From positions 1,100,842-1,164,841 of the forward strand of contig NZ_HE978634.1 in the NCBI RefSeq assembly GCF_000312045.1: DNA of 64,000 bases. The letters are read 5' to 3'. The translations under genes were made by a program, and so were the position numbers. Under the pieces are notes generated by a model, which saw nothing but the letters and a program-made list of their open reading frames with translations, was not told where the DNA came from and did no database searches. Within the stretch, counting starts at the first letter, position 1. Each line of letters opens with the position of its first letter. This DNA is from Noviherbaspirillum massiliense JC206. GTDB taxonomy: Bacteria > Pseudomonadota > Gammaproteobacteria > Burkholderiales > Burkholderiaceae_D. Below, piece after piece: positions 37,212-45,938 of this stretch.

Positions 37212-37421
37212 GTGCCCACCCGGATCGACTCGATGCGCATGGCGACCCGACTCAATGTCTACAACAAAGATGTCCGGTTCGCCGATAGCGATGTAGTCAA
37301 AGTCGTGTCGGCTGCCGAGATCGAGGCTATGTTGGCTTGCGGAGAAGCTGTGGTCCGCACGCCGGACAGGGCCGGACGTGAAATGCCGCGAGCGCGAATC
37401 TCATCTTGTCCGATCTCATAA
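37212..37421 (+). CDS. Small protein downstream of the LexA-type box
   Basis: 69 residues from GTG 37212, or 62 from ATG 37233. The sequence MATRLNVYNKDVRFADSDVVKVVSAAEIEAM and GEAVVRTPDRAGREMPRAR is protein-like and is the only reading frame placed to use the SOS box. I do not recognise a family. The frame stops at 37419 and a short ORF (37422-37631) follows in another phase, with an inverted repeat TGAGGA-GCAT-TCCTCA nearby, so the gene may be truncated or the remnant of a longer SOS-regulated unit. Confidence 0.4.
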   Translation: MPTRIDSMRMATRLNVYNKDVRFADSDVVKVVSAAEIEAMLACGEAVVRTPDRAGREMPRARISSCPIS

Positions 37422-37643
37422 ATGAAGTGGCTTCGCACGGGCTGTGTGTCTGACGGCTTCTCAATGAGGAGCATTCCTCAATGTCAGATGCCACATGGCT
37501 CGGGCGGCTCAATGAAGCGAAACCGTGACTATCCGACGGCTGGGCCTGCGACCGCAGCCGGTGTGGACTGTCTTCAACCCCTTCCCTGTGTCATGACTGC
37601 TGGTCCACGACTGCCAACCTTGACCTTTTGAAGTCAAGTTCCT

Positions 37644-38102
37644 TCACGGCCGTTCCAGTATCCTCGCGCCGGGGCCTTCCTGTCCTAATACATCCTCCGG
37701 GTTGCGTAACGGGCAGTCTTTCAACGACAGACAACCGCATCCTATACAACTCGTCATCTCGTCGCGCAGCCGCTGTAACCTCGTGATGCGTGCGTCAAGA
37801 TTGGCGCGCCATTTCGATGCCACGACTTTCCATTGCGCAGCCGTCAGTCTTTGCCCAGGTTCGTAAGGGCCGAGCGCTTCCTGAATCTCGTCGAGCGGAA
37901 TACCGGCGCGTTGCGCCACTTTGATGACGGCGATATAGCGTAGGACGTCGGGCGTGTAGCGGCGCTGGTTACCACTATTGCGCTCGCTGCTGATCAATCC
38001 CTTGGTCTCGTAGAAATGCACGGTGGAGACCGCAACGCCACTGCGCTGCGCCACTTCGCCGACACTCAGGCGGCGGATGGATTCCGGAATAGGTTTAGAC
38101 AT
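37644..38102 (-). CDS. soxR: Redox-sensitive MerR-family regulator SoxR
   Basis: 152 residues from ATG 38102. The MerR-type DNA-binding domain [25 protein letters not shown], a dimerisation helix, and the [2Fe-2S] motif with C119, C122, C124 and C130 ([17 protein letters not shown]) give the same positions as E. coli SoxR. It senses redox-cycling compounds and, in non-enterics, usually regulates efflux pumps and oxidoreductases directly. A complete SoxR box lies just upstream, controlling both this gene and the RND operon. The upstream reading to 38252 runs through the box and is rejected. Confidence 0.96.
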   Translation of the reverse strand: MSKPIPESIRRLSVGEVAQRSGVAVSTVHFYETKGLISSERNSGNQRRYTPDVLRYIAVIKVAQRAGIPLDEIQEALGPYEPGQRLTAAQWKVVASKWRANLDARITRLQRLRDEMTSCIGCGCLSLKDCPLRNPEDVLGQEGPGARILERP

Positions 38103-38107
38103 AGCGC

Positions 38108-38138
38108 TTGACCTCAACATAACTTGAGGAATTATACT
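38108..38138 (+). promoter_or_regulatory. SoxR box in a promoter with a 19-bp spacer
   Basis: CCTCAA (38112-38117), six bases, TTGAGG (38124-38129) form the SoxR operator. It sits between -35 TTGACC (38108-38113) and -10 TATACT (38133-38138), separated by 19 bp, the over-long spacer that MerR-family activators need. On the other strand TATAAT (38136-38131) is a -10 for soxR itself. The organisation resembles the E. coli soxR-soxS control region. Confidence 0.9.
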
Positions 38139-38190
38139 GCAAAACCGTTCGCAAGCGGGCGCTTTATCCTTTCGACTAACGAGGACATCT

Positions 38191-38316
38191 ATGTCATTGC
38201 CTCCCCGACTTTGTAATCTTCCCTCAACACCATGTGCTGGTAACGCGCTCAAGCTTCATCAACGCACGCGTGCGATTAGCCGAAGCTCGCGTACTTCCCA
38301 TCCCGCCGACCGCTAG
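38191..38316 (+). CDS. Possible short leader ORF in the RND operon leader
   Basis: 41 codons from ATG 38191 ([18 protein letters not shown]), preceded by GAGGA at a normal distance. It lies within the 250-nt leader between the SoxR-activated promoter and the adaptor gene. The product is basic and shows no family resemblance. It may be a leader peptide, a remnant of a small mexG-like gene, or chance. Confidence 0.25.
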   Translation: MSLPPRLCNLPSTPCAGNALKLHQRTRAISRSSRTSHPADR

Positions 38317-38390
38317 GCTCGCCAATGACAAGCTTGCGTGACGATCAGCTGAATGCAGCTTTGGCGCATCTATTAACAGAGACCTGAATA

Positions 38391-39536
38391 ATGAATACTC
38401 TCCCCGTCGGCGGCCAGTCCGCCGCAAGACATAAGCCATTCAAGACCGTCGCCATCACGTCGGTGGCTATGGCATTGCTCATTGCCGCCCTGGTGGGCTG
38501 GCGTGCCAGCAGGCCTGCCCCCCCAGGATGGGCTAGCGGCCCCATCGACGTCGTTGCGACAACCCTCAAGGTGGATTCAGCTTCCGTTCGCCTGGAAGCT
38601 TTGGGCGAACTGCGCGCGGCGCGCCAAGTGACCCTCCCTGCCGAAGTCCCGGGGCGGGTTGCCTCGATTGCTTTCGAGTCGGGTCGCCGTGTCGAGGCGG
38701 GCACTGTATTGGTCCAACTCGACGACGCCATCGAACAGGCAGACCTGTCCGCGGCCAAGGCCAACGCCGCATTCGCGCGCCAGCAACTGGCCAGGGCAAC
38801 AGAATTGGTCAAGACCGGTGCCATGTCGCAGGAAATTCTTCAACAGCGCCAGGCCGAACACGACCAGGCCAAGGCGCAGGTGGAGCAACTCGAAGTCCGC
38901 ATCCGACAGAAGCGCATCGGCGCGCCTTTTAGTGGCGAACTTGGTCTACGGCACGTCGACCCCGGCCAATACTTGAATGCGGGCGAGAGTATCGTGACGC
39001 TGACCGACCTGGACAAGCTGTATGTCAATTTTGATGTCCCCCAGAAACAGTTGGGCCGGGTCCGTGTCGGGCAGCGAGTGGACGTCAATGTGGGCGAGGA
39101 CATCGGCACGGTGCGCGCGACTGTCAATGCAATCGAGCCGCAGGTCGGCCGCGATACGCGCAATGCCACCATCCAGGCAGAGCTACCGAACGGCGACCGC
39201 AGGCTGAGGCCCGGCATGTACGCGACGGTGGCGGTAGAAATGCCCGATGAATCGAATGCACTCCTGCTGCCGGCGACGGCGATCATGACCTCGCCGTCGG
39301 GCGATGCCGTCGTGCTGGTGCGTGGCTTGTCCGCTGAGAAAAACGGCAAGGCGGAATTCGCCCCGGTCACCGTGGGCCGTCGCATCGGCGACCGCGTCAT
39401 CATCACCAAAGGTCTGAAGGCCGGCGACGTCGTCGTGACCGAAGGCCAAGTACGGGTCCAGCCGGGCAGCGTGCTGCATGTGGTGGAAAAGCCGGCTGTG
39501 GCCAAACCTGCCTCGATAGACGGAGGCAAAACGTGA
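38391..39536 (+). CDS. RND efflux periplasmic adaptor (MexH-like)
   Basis: 381 residues. An N-terminal membrane anchor (VAITSVAMALLIAALVGW) is followed by the membrane-fusion protein layout: lipoyl halves (LGELRAARQVTLPAEVPGRVASIAFESGRRVEAGTVLVQL), an alpha-helical hairpin (ADLSAAKANAAFARQQLARATEL) and beta-barrel domains. Next genes encode the RND pump and outer-membrane channel, and SoxR sits divergently, the arrangement of Pseudomonas mexGHI-opmD, which exports phenazines and dyes. Stop and next start overlap by 4 bp. Substrate here is unproven. Confidence 0.92.
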   Translation: MNTLPVGGQSAARHKPFKTVAITSVAMALLIAALVGWRASRPAPPGWASGPIDVVATTLKVDSASVRLEALGELRAARQVTLPAEVPGRVASIAFESGRRVEAGTVLVQLDDAIEQADLSAAKANAAFARQQLARATELVKTGAMSQEILQQRQAEHDQAKAQVEQLEVRIRQKRIGAPFSGELGLRHVDPGQYLNAGESIVTLTDLDKLYVNFDVPQKQLGRVRVGQRVDVNVGEDIGTVRATVNAIEPQVGRDTRNATIQAELPNGDRRLRPGMYATVAVEMPDESNALLLPATAIMTSPSGDAVVLVRGLSAEKNGKAEFAPVTVGRRIGDRVIITKGLKAGDVVVTEGQVRVQPGSVLHVVEKPAVAKPASIDGGKT

Positions 39537-42500
39537 AGTTCACCGACCTTTTCATTCAGCGTCCAATCCTGTCGATGACGCTGAATATTATGATTCTGTT
39601 GGCCGGCCTGGCTGCCTTGTTCTCGCTGCCGATTCGCCAGTATCCGAAGATGGAAAGCGCGACGATCGTCGTGACGACCAACTTCCCCGGGGCCTCACAG
39701 GAAGTGATGCAGGGTTTCGTCACCACCCCGATCGCGCAGGCAATCGCCAGCGCCAGCGGCATCGAATACCTGAACTCGACGTCGACGATGGGCCGCAGCG
39801 AAATTAAGGCCAAGCTCGTCCTGAACGCCGACGCCGACCGCGCGATGACCGAGGTGCTGGCCAAGGTGCAGCAAGTGAAATACCGGCTGCCGCAGGGCGT
39901 GTATGATCCGGAGATTAAAAAGATCACCGATGGTGTCTCCGCCGTCCAGTACCTGACGTTCCAGAGCGACCGTCAGAGCATTCCCGAAATTACCGACTAC
40001 GTGTCGCGCGTGGCCCAGCCGCTCATCACGTCCGTGCCTGGCGTTGCTTCCGTCGACATCAACGGTGGCCAGACGCTGGCGATGCGGTTATGGATCGATC
40101 CGGAAAAGCTGGCCGCGCGCGGCCTCACGGCGAGCGATCTCTCTGCCGCGCTTCGTGCCAACAACGTACAGGCCGCACCCGGTGCACTGCGTGGCGCCAA
40201 CACCTTGATTCCGATTACCGCTGAGACCGACGTGCGTAGTGTGCAGGGCTTCCGCGACATGGTAATAAAGCGCGCGGACAACAGCGTCGTTCGACTGCAA
40301 GACGTCGCAACGGTCGAACTTGGCGGCCAGAACTACAACAGTAGCTTCCTCGCCGGCGGGCGCCGTGCCGTCTCGCTGGCGATTTCGCCCACCCCGGACG
40401 GCAATCCTCTGGAGATCGTCAAGGGTGTTAATGCATTGCTGCCCGACCTGCAGCGCACCGCACCGCCGGGCATGAAGGTGGCGAACGTGTTCGACATGGC
40501 TCGTTTTGTGAACGCGTCCATTGATGAAGTGATGCACACGCTGCTGGAAGCCGTCGTTATCGTAGTAGTGGTGATCTTCCTGTTCCTCGGCTCGTTCCGG
40601 TCAGTGATCATTCCAATCGTGACCATTCCGCTGTCGTTGGTCGGCACCGCGGCACTGATGATGGCCTGCGGTTTCTCGATTAACCTGCTGACACTGCTTG
40701 CCATGGTGTTGGCGATCGGCCTGGTGGTCGACGATGCGATCGTCGTGGTCGAAAACATCCATCGTCACATCGAGGACGGATTGTCACCACTTGATGCGGC
40801 CATTCTCGGCGCACGAGAAATCGTCTGGCCGGTGATCGGGATGACTATCACGCTTGCGGCTGTGTACGCACCAATCGGCATGATGGGCGGCCTCACCGGC
40901 GCGCTGTTCAAGGAATTCGCCTTCACGCTTGCCTGTTCCGTCATCGTGTCCGGCGTGGTAGCACTGACTCTGTCGCCGATGATGAGCCGCTTGCTGTTGA
41001 ATAAGCATCTGTCCGAAGGCCGGCTCGCGCAGCGTGTCGAGTTTGCGATGCATACCATGTCCTCGTGGTACGGGCGAGTCTTGGGTCACGTGTTGCACGC
41101 ACGCACGGCGGTCATGGTGGTCTGCGCCGTGGTCCTGGTAGGTATCGGCTTCCTGTTCATGGGCGTGCAACACGAACTGGCCCCAGGCGAGGACCAGGGC
41201 TACGTTTTTGTCGCATCCAAGGCGCCGCAATACGCAAGCGTCGACTATACCGAGCGCAGCGTGCACGACGTGCAGAAAATCTTCCGCCAACTTCCGGATT
41301 ACCAGGATAGCTTCCTCAGTAGCGGTACCAACGGCCAGAATAATGGCTTTGGTGGCGTGGTGTTGAAACCATGGGAATCACGCAAGATGAGCTCGAATCA
41401 GGTCGAAGGCGTGATCAATGGCCAGAGCGCCAAGGTCACAGGTTCCTTCATCACCGCATTCCAGGCGGCGCCCTTGCCGGCCGGCAGCGATGGCCTGCCC
41501 GTGCAGATGGTATTGCGCGCATCCAGCGGCTTCCCCGAACTTTACCAGACGCTCGAGACGATCAAGGCGGCGGCCTGGCGAAGTGGCCTGTTCGCCTACG
41601 TCGACAGCGATTTGGCCTTCGACAGCCCACAGGCAAACATGACCATCAACGCCGCTAAAGCTGGAGAGATGGGCGTAACCATGAGCGTTGTCGCTGACAC
41701 GTTGGCGACGATGGTGGGCGAGAACTACGTCAACCGCTTCAACTGGTTCGACCGGTCCTACGACGTTATTGCTCAGGTACCGCAAGAAAAGCGCCGCGCG
41801 CCGGACGACCTGTCGAGCTACTACGTACGTGCCCAGTCAGGCAAGCTCGTTCCCTTGTCGACGCTCGTCGACGTCCAGGTAAAGCCGCAGGCCAACCGTC
41901 TGCCGCAGTTCAACCAGATGAATGCGGTGACGCTGTCCGCCGTCCTCATGCCCGGCGTGACGATGGGGCGCGCCGTCGATTTCCTGAAAGCCCAGCCGCT
42001 GCCGGCAGGGACGAAGATCGACTGGCTGTCCGACAGCCGCCAGTTCGTCAAGGAGGGAAACCGCCTGGTGATCTCATTCGGATTCGCGCTGATCGTGATC
42101 TTTCTGGTGCTGGCCGCGCAATACGAAAGCCTGCGCGACCCTCTGGTCATCCTGGTGACCGTCCCGCTGGCGATCTGTGGCGCGCTGCTGCCGCTGTGGC
42201 TCGGTTACGCGACCATGAACATCTATACGCAGATTGGTCTCGTTACGCTGATAGGCCTCATCTCCAAGCACGGCATCCTGATGGTCTCGTTCGCCAACGA
42301 CATCCAGCGACAGGAGGGGGTAGGACCGATGCAAGCGATGCACAAGGCGGCAGTTATCCGCATGCGTCCTGTCTTAATGACGACTGCTGCGATGGTCGCG
42401 GGCCTAGTGCCGCTGTTGTTCGCTGGCGGTGCCGGCGCCGCCAGCCGTTTTTCGATTGGCATCGTGGTCGTGACCGGCATGCTTGTCGGCACCATGTTTA

Positions 42501-42610
42501 CGCTGTTCGTGCTGCCGACCATTTATTCGCTGGTGGCGCGCGATCATCGTAAGCGTGCCTTGTCGCCAGCTGCCATGGAGTTCGGCCAGGAGGAGGTGCG
42601 CCATGTTTAA
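39533..42610 (+). CDS. RND efflux pump inner-membrane protein (HAE1, MexI-like)
   Basis: 1025 residues, the standard length of hydrophobe/amphiphile RND pumps. Twelve transmembrane helices with two large periplasmic loops are readable. Landmarks are FIQRPILSMTLNIMILLAGL at the N-terminus, QYPKMESATIVVTTNFPGAS, and AIGLVVDDAIVVVENI in TM4, which carries the two proton-relay aspartates. The GTG start (39533) overlaps the adaptor stop as GTGA. It forms the tripartite exporter with the adaptor and the channel encoded on either side. Confidence 0.95.
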   Translation: MKFTDLFIQRPILSMTLNIMILLAGLAALFSLPIRQYPKMESATIVVTTNFPGASQEVMQGFVTTPIAQAIASASGIEYLNSTSTMGRSEIKAKLVLNADADRAMTEVLAKVQQVKYRLPQGVYDPEIKKITDGVSAVQYLTFQSDRQSIPEITDYVSRVAQPLITSVPGVASVDINGGQTLAMRLWIDPEKLAARGLTASDLSAALRANNVQAAPGALRGANTLIPITAETDVRSVQGFRDMVIKRADNSVVRLQDVATVELGGQNYNSSFLAGGRRAVSLAISPTPDGNPLEIVKGVNALLPDLQRTAPPGMKVANVFDMARFVNASIDEVMHTLLEAVVIVVVVIFLFLGSFRSVIIPIVTIPLSLVGTAALMMACGFSINLLTLLAMVLAIGLVVDDAIVVVENIHRHIEDGLSPLDAAILGAREIVWPVIGMTITLAAVYAPIGMMGGLTGALFKEFAFTLACSVIVSGVVALTLSPMMSRLLLNKHLSEGRLAQRVEFAMHTMSSWYGRVLGHVLHARTAVMVVCAVVLVGIGFLFMGVQHELAPGEDQGYVFVASKAPQYASVDYTERSVHDVQKIFRQLPDYQDSFLSSGTNGQNNGFGGVVLKPWESRKMSSNQVEGVINGQSAKVTGSFITAFQAAPLPAGSDGLPVQMVLRASSGFPELYQTLETIKAAAWRSGLFAYVDSDLAFDSPQANMTINAAKAGEMGVTMSVVADTLATMVGENYVNRFNWFDRSYDVIAQVPQEKRRAPDDLSSYYVRAQSGKLVPLSTLVDVQVKPQANRLPQFNQMNAVTLSAVLMPGVTMGRAVDFLKAQPLPAGTKIDWLSDSRQFVKEGNRLVISFGFALIVIFLVLAAQYESLRDPLVILVTVPLAICGALLPLWLGYATMNIYTQIGLVTLIGLISKHGILMVSFANDIQRQEGVGPMQAMHKAAVIRMRPVLMTTAAMVAGLVPLLFAGGAGAASRFSIGIVVVTGMLVGTMFTLFVLPTIYSLVARDHRKRALSPAAMEFGQEEVRHV

Positions 42611-44066
42611 TCACAGCTACCTCAATCGCGCCGCCGCATGCTTGGCAGTTCTGTTCGTGACGGGCTGTTCGCTGGCGCCTACTTATAAGCAACCTGCAGC
42701 GCCGATCCCCGCGGCCTGGCCGCAGGCGCCCGAGACGCCACAACCGTCCAGCGCACCTTCACTCGACCTTGATACTTTTGTCGTCGATGCGAGGCTGCGT
42801 AGCCTGATCGGCACGGCGCTTGCGAACAACCGCGACCTTCGTCAGGCGTTGCTGAATGTCCAGGCGGCCCGTGCAATGTACGGCGTGCAGCGTGCTGACC
42901 GCCTGCCAACCGTACAGGCGGAGGCGGGAGGCACACGCCAACGCCTGCCAGACGGGGTTCGTGCGCCTGGTACACCGCCCCTGCAGAGCGATTACCGAGC
43001 CGGCGTCGGATTGGCATCGTTTGAATTGGACCTGTTCGGCCGGGTGCGTAGCTTGTCGGACGCGGCCATGGAAATTTATCTTGCCACAGAGGAGACATCG
43101 CGTAGTGCAACGATCAGCCTGATTGGTGAAGTAATCCGCGCCTACCTCGAGCGCAACGGCGCTCAGGAGCGGTACTTGATCGCCAGCCGGACGCTTAACG
43201 CCCGCTTGGCGTCGTTGAAGCTCATCGAGCAGCGCCGCAGCTTGGGGGCGGCGGCGGAGCTCGACGTACAGGAGGCGCTAGGTCTGGTCCAGCAGGTGAC
43301 AGTGGAACGCGAACGGATCGAGCGCGAATTGCGCCAGAGCGGCAACGCGCTGGCACTGCTGGTGGGTGTTGGTGATATCCGGACGCTGTTGCCGGACGCG
43401 CCGAGCACCGCATCGGTGCTTGTTCAGGACCTGTCCCCAGGCATGCCGTCGGATCTCCTTTTCTACCGCCCGGATATCCGCGCCGCCGAGCACCAGCTCA
43501 AGGCGCGCAACGCAAATATCGGTGCTGCACGGGCTGCCTTCTTTCCGCGTATCTCACTGACCGGCATGTTCGGCAGTTCGAGCGTGGAACTGTCGGACCT
43601 GTTCGCATCGGGCCAGCGCGCCTGGTCGTTCACGCCGCAACTCACGCTGCCGATCTTCGATGTCGGGCGCAACCGCGCCAATCTCGATCTTGCACAAGTC
43701 CGTAAGAACATCGCGGTCGCAGTCTACGAGCGGGCCATTCAGTCGGCCTTCCGCGATGTGTCGGACGCGCTGGCAGCAACCGATACGCTCAAGCGCGAGG
43801 AAGCGGCGCAGGCAGTTTTGTCGCGCTCCAGCTCTGAGACGCTGCGGCTGTCCGAGCTGCGCTACAAGTCCGGAACGGACGATTACCTGCGCTACCTGGA
43901 CGCGCAGCGCAATGATCTCGCAAACCAGATGGCGATGATCCAGGTTCGAACGGAGCGGCAAGTTGCCCTTGCGGGCCTGTACCGTGCCCTCGGCGGCGGA
44001 TGGTCGACGCGCGTGCAGGACGGACGTGGCGCACCGGAAGGCGAACCCGCATTGGGTATGCGGTAA
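42603..44066 (+). CDS. Outer-membrane efflux lipoprotein (OpmD/NodT-type)
   Basis: 487 residues from ATG 42603, overlapping the pump gene by 8 bp. Signal peptide with lipobox FVTGC (C22), then the TolC-type repeats: LRSLIGTALANNRDLRQALLNVQAARAMYGVQRADRLP, TLQ-like helices and a second copy (RPDIRAAEHQLKARNANIGAARAAFFPRISLTG). It is the third component of the exporter. The longer upstream reading is out of phase with the natural start and is rejected. Confidence 0.93.
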   Translation: MFNHSYLNRAAACLAVLFVTGCSLAPTYKQPAAPIPAAWPQAPETPQPSSAPSLDLDTFVVDARLRSLIGTALANNRDLRQALLNVQAARAMYGVQRADRLPTVQAEAGGTRQRLPDGVRAPGTPPLQSDYRAGVGLASFELDLFGRVRSLSDAAMEIYLATEETSRSATISLIGEVIRAYLERNGAQERYLIASRTLNARLASLKLIEQRRSLGAAAELDVQEALGLVQQVTVERERIERELRQSGNALALLVGVGDIRTLLPDAPSTASVLVQDLSPGMPSDLLFYRPDIRAAEHQLKARNANIGAARAAFFPRISLTGMFGSSSVELSDLFASGQRAWSFTPQLTLPIFDVGRNRANLDLAQVRKNIAVAVYERAIQSAFRDVSDALAATDTLKREEAAQAVLSRSSSETLRLSELRYKSGTDDYLRYLDAQRNDLANQMAMIQVRTERQVALAGLYRALGGGWSTRVQDGRGAPEGEPALGMR

Positions 44067-44072
44067 ACGTTC

Positions 44073-44105
44073 CCCCGGTGGTGGTCGTACCGCCGGGGCT
44101 TTTTT
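44073..44105 (+). terminator. Rho-independent terminator after the RND operon
   Basis: CCCCGGTGG (44073-44081) pairs with CCGCCGGGG (44090-44098) through one wobble, followed by six T (44100-44105), 6 bp after the channel gene stop and 25 bp before the next start. Confidence 0.88.
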
Positions 44106-44129
44106 ACTCAATTATTCATCACTTTCATC

Positions 44130-45212
44130 ATGAACAAATTGTTCGACCCAATCAGTATGGGTTCCTTGTTGCTTCAAAATCGTCTGGTCATGGCACCGAT
44201 GACGCGCGGACGTGCCCAGTACGATGGTACCCCCGGGGCGTTGGCGGTTGACTATTATGCTCAGCGCGCCAGTGTCGGCCTGATCGTGTCGGAAGGCACG
44301 CAACCGTCGGACGAAGGCCAGGGCTACCCCGGAACCCCAGGAATTTATACACCTGCCCACGTCGCCGGCTGGGCCAGGATCGCCGACGCGGTGAAAGCCG
44401 GGGGCAGCCATTTCTTCATACAACTCATGCACGCTGGACGCATTGCGCATCCACTGAATACCTTGCATCGTGGTCCGGGCGTAGCTCCTTCAGCGATAGC
44501 GCCTGGAACGGCGATCTTCACACCGAATGGCATGCAAGACGTTCCGGTGCCGCGTGTCCTGTCCAGCTCTGAAGTGCGCCAGACCGTAAAGGACTTCCGT
44601 TTCGCTGCCCGGCGCGCCGTGGACGCGGGTGCCGCCGGCGTCGAAATCCATGGCGCGTATGGCTTTCTCGTGCAGCAGTTCTTCGCGCCAAGCGCCAACG
44701 TACGTACCGATAGGTATGGCGGGTCAGTTGAGAATCGTGCGCGCTTCGCGATTGAAGTCGCCGTTGCCATTGCCGATGAGATCGGCGCGTCCCGAACTGC
44801 GATCCGGCTATCGCCCAGCTCCACGATGCTTGGCATCGATGAAGGGCAAGAGGGACCGGACCTGTATCGCTACCTGGTCGGGGAGCTCGACAGGCTGGAA
44901 CTGGTCTATCTGCACGTCATGCATCCAGGTGACGATGGCCTGATGGCTGACCTGCGTAGATTGTGGCGGGGAACGTTGATCCTGAATCGTCCAGGCAGGC
45001 CATTTGCTGAAATCGGTGCGGATGTTTCTTCGCGCCTGGCCGATCTTGAATCGTACGGCCAGGCCATACTTGCGAACCCGGACTTTGTCGCACGATTGAA
45101 AGCGAATTCATCCATGAACGAATCGCGTCGCCAATCATTCTTTGGTGGCGACCACCACGGCTATATCGATTATCCGACTCTGCAACAAGACGAATGTCCA
45201 ACTACCATTTGA
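44130..45212 (+). CDS. Old Yellow Enzyme family alkene/nitroester reductase (NemA-like)
   Basis: 360 residues. An FMN-containing TIM-barrel oxidoreductase that reduces activated C=C bonds, quinones and nitro compounds with NAD(P)H. MNKLFDPISMGSLLLQNRLVMAPMTRGRA, FIQLMHAGRIAHPL (catalytic His), VEIHGAYGFLVQQFFAPSANVRTDRYGGS and ILNRPGRPF match the family. It follows the RND pump across a terminator. SoxR-dependent expression by read-through is possible because SoxR regulons often contain such flavoenzymes. No Shine-Dalgarno is obvious before ATG 44130. Confidence 0.93.
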   Translation: MNKLFDPISMGSLLLQNRLVMAPMTRGRAQYDGTPGALAVDYYAQRASVGLIVSEGTQPSDEGQGYPGTPGIYTPAHVAGWARIADAVKAGGSHFFIQLMHAGRIAHPLNTLHRGPGVAPSAIAPGTAIFTPNGMQDVPVPRVLSSSEVRQTVKDFRFAARRAVDAGAAGVEIHGAYGFLVQQFFAPSANVRTDRYGGSVENRARFAIEVAVAIADEIGASRTAIRLSPSSTMLGIDEGQEGPDLYRYLVGELDRLELVYLHVMHPGDDGLMADLRRLWRGTLILNRPGRPFAEIGADVSSRLADLESYGQAILANPDFVARLKANSSMNESRRQSFFGGDHHGYIDYPTLQQDECPTTI

Positions 45213-45307
45213 ACTATATATTGCGCACATAAATCGGAAACCCATACATGCAACAAATCCCCAATCGCATTAAATGAGAGCGAAGACGAACACGCAGAGG
45301 TGCAATC

Positions 45308-45937
45308 ATGAAACAGATTTTTCCAGATTTGTGGCAAACGAAAAACGAGCATCCATTTCCGGGGGTACAGTCAAATGCGTACCTGCTCACCAGGGATGGA
45401 GGGAATATTTTATTTTACGGTACTGGCGCAAAAGATGAGATTCCTCATATCCAGCAGTTAGGAGGAGTAAGTTGGCATTATTTGAGCCATCGTCATGAGG
45501 CTGGACCGTCTTTGGCGACGATTAAGGAAGCTTTTGGGTCCAAGCTTTGTTGTGACAAAGCTGAGCTACAGGCAATCAGTAAATTTTGCCCAGTAGATTT
45601 GGTTTTCAATATCGACACTCCTCGATTGGACGGCCTTCAAATTATTCCAACTCCTGGCCATACCAGTGGCAGTACCTGTTTCGTGTATCAATCACCCCAT
45701 GGGGAAAAATATCTCTTCACCGGCGACACGCTCTATCCCAAGGAGGACTCATGGGGAACGCTGGTATTTCCCTCGGATGGGGGGAGTAAAGCCGCACTGA
45801 AGAGCACTTTGGAAATGTTGGGCGAATTGGAGCCAGACGTTGTGATTGCAAGTGCTCATCAGAGCAGTTCGGCTTTTACTCTAATCACTGGAACAGAATG
45901 GCGCGCTATAGCTCAACAAGCGGCAGCTAAACTTTAA
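45308..45937 (+). CDS. MBL-fold metallo-hydrolase-like protein with altered metal site
   Basis: 209 residues. MBL-fold elements: NAYLLTRDGGNILFYGTG, PTPGHTSGSTC (H118), LFTGDTLYP (D140) and IASAHQSS (H184). The usual HxHxDH motif is SHRHEAG (H61, H63, E64, G66), so the second metal site is depleted. The hydrolytic role is doubtful; lactamase, glyoxalase-like or redox-adapted variants all exist. Base composition is much more AT-rich than its neighbours, indicating recent transfer. Its stop codon touches the start of a truncated oxidase. Confidence 0.8.
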   Translation: MKQIFPDLWQTKNEHPFPGVQSNAYLLTRDGGNILFYGTGAKDEIPHIQQLGGVSWHYLSHRHEAGPSLATIKEAFGSKLCCDKAELQAISKFCPVDLVFNIDTPRLDGLQIIPTPGHTSGSTCFVYQSPHGEKYLFTGDTLYPKEDSWGTLVFPSDGGSKAALKSTLEMLGELEPDVVIASAHQSSSAFTLITGTEWRAIAQQAAAKL

Positions 45938-45938
45938 C

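Noticed and set aside
37422-37631. A 69-codon forward ORF after the small SOS-box gene
   Set aside because: Composition is not protein-like, there is no Shine-Dalgarno, and no homologous segment was recognised.
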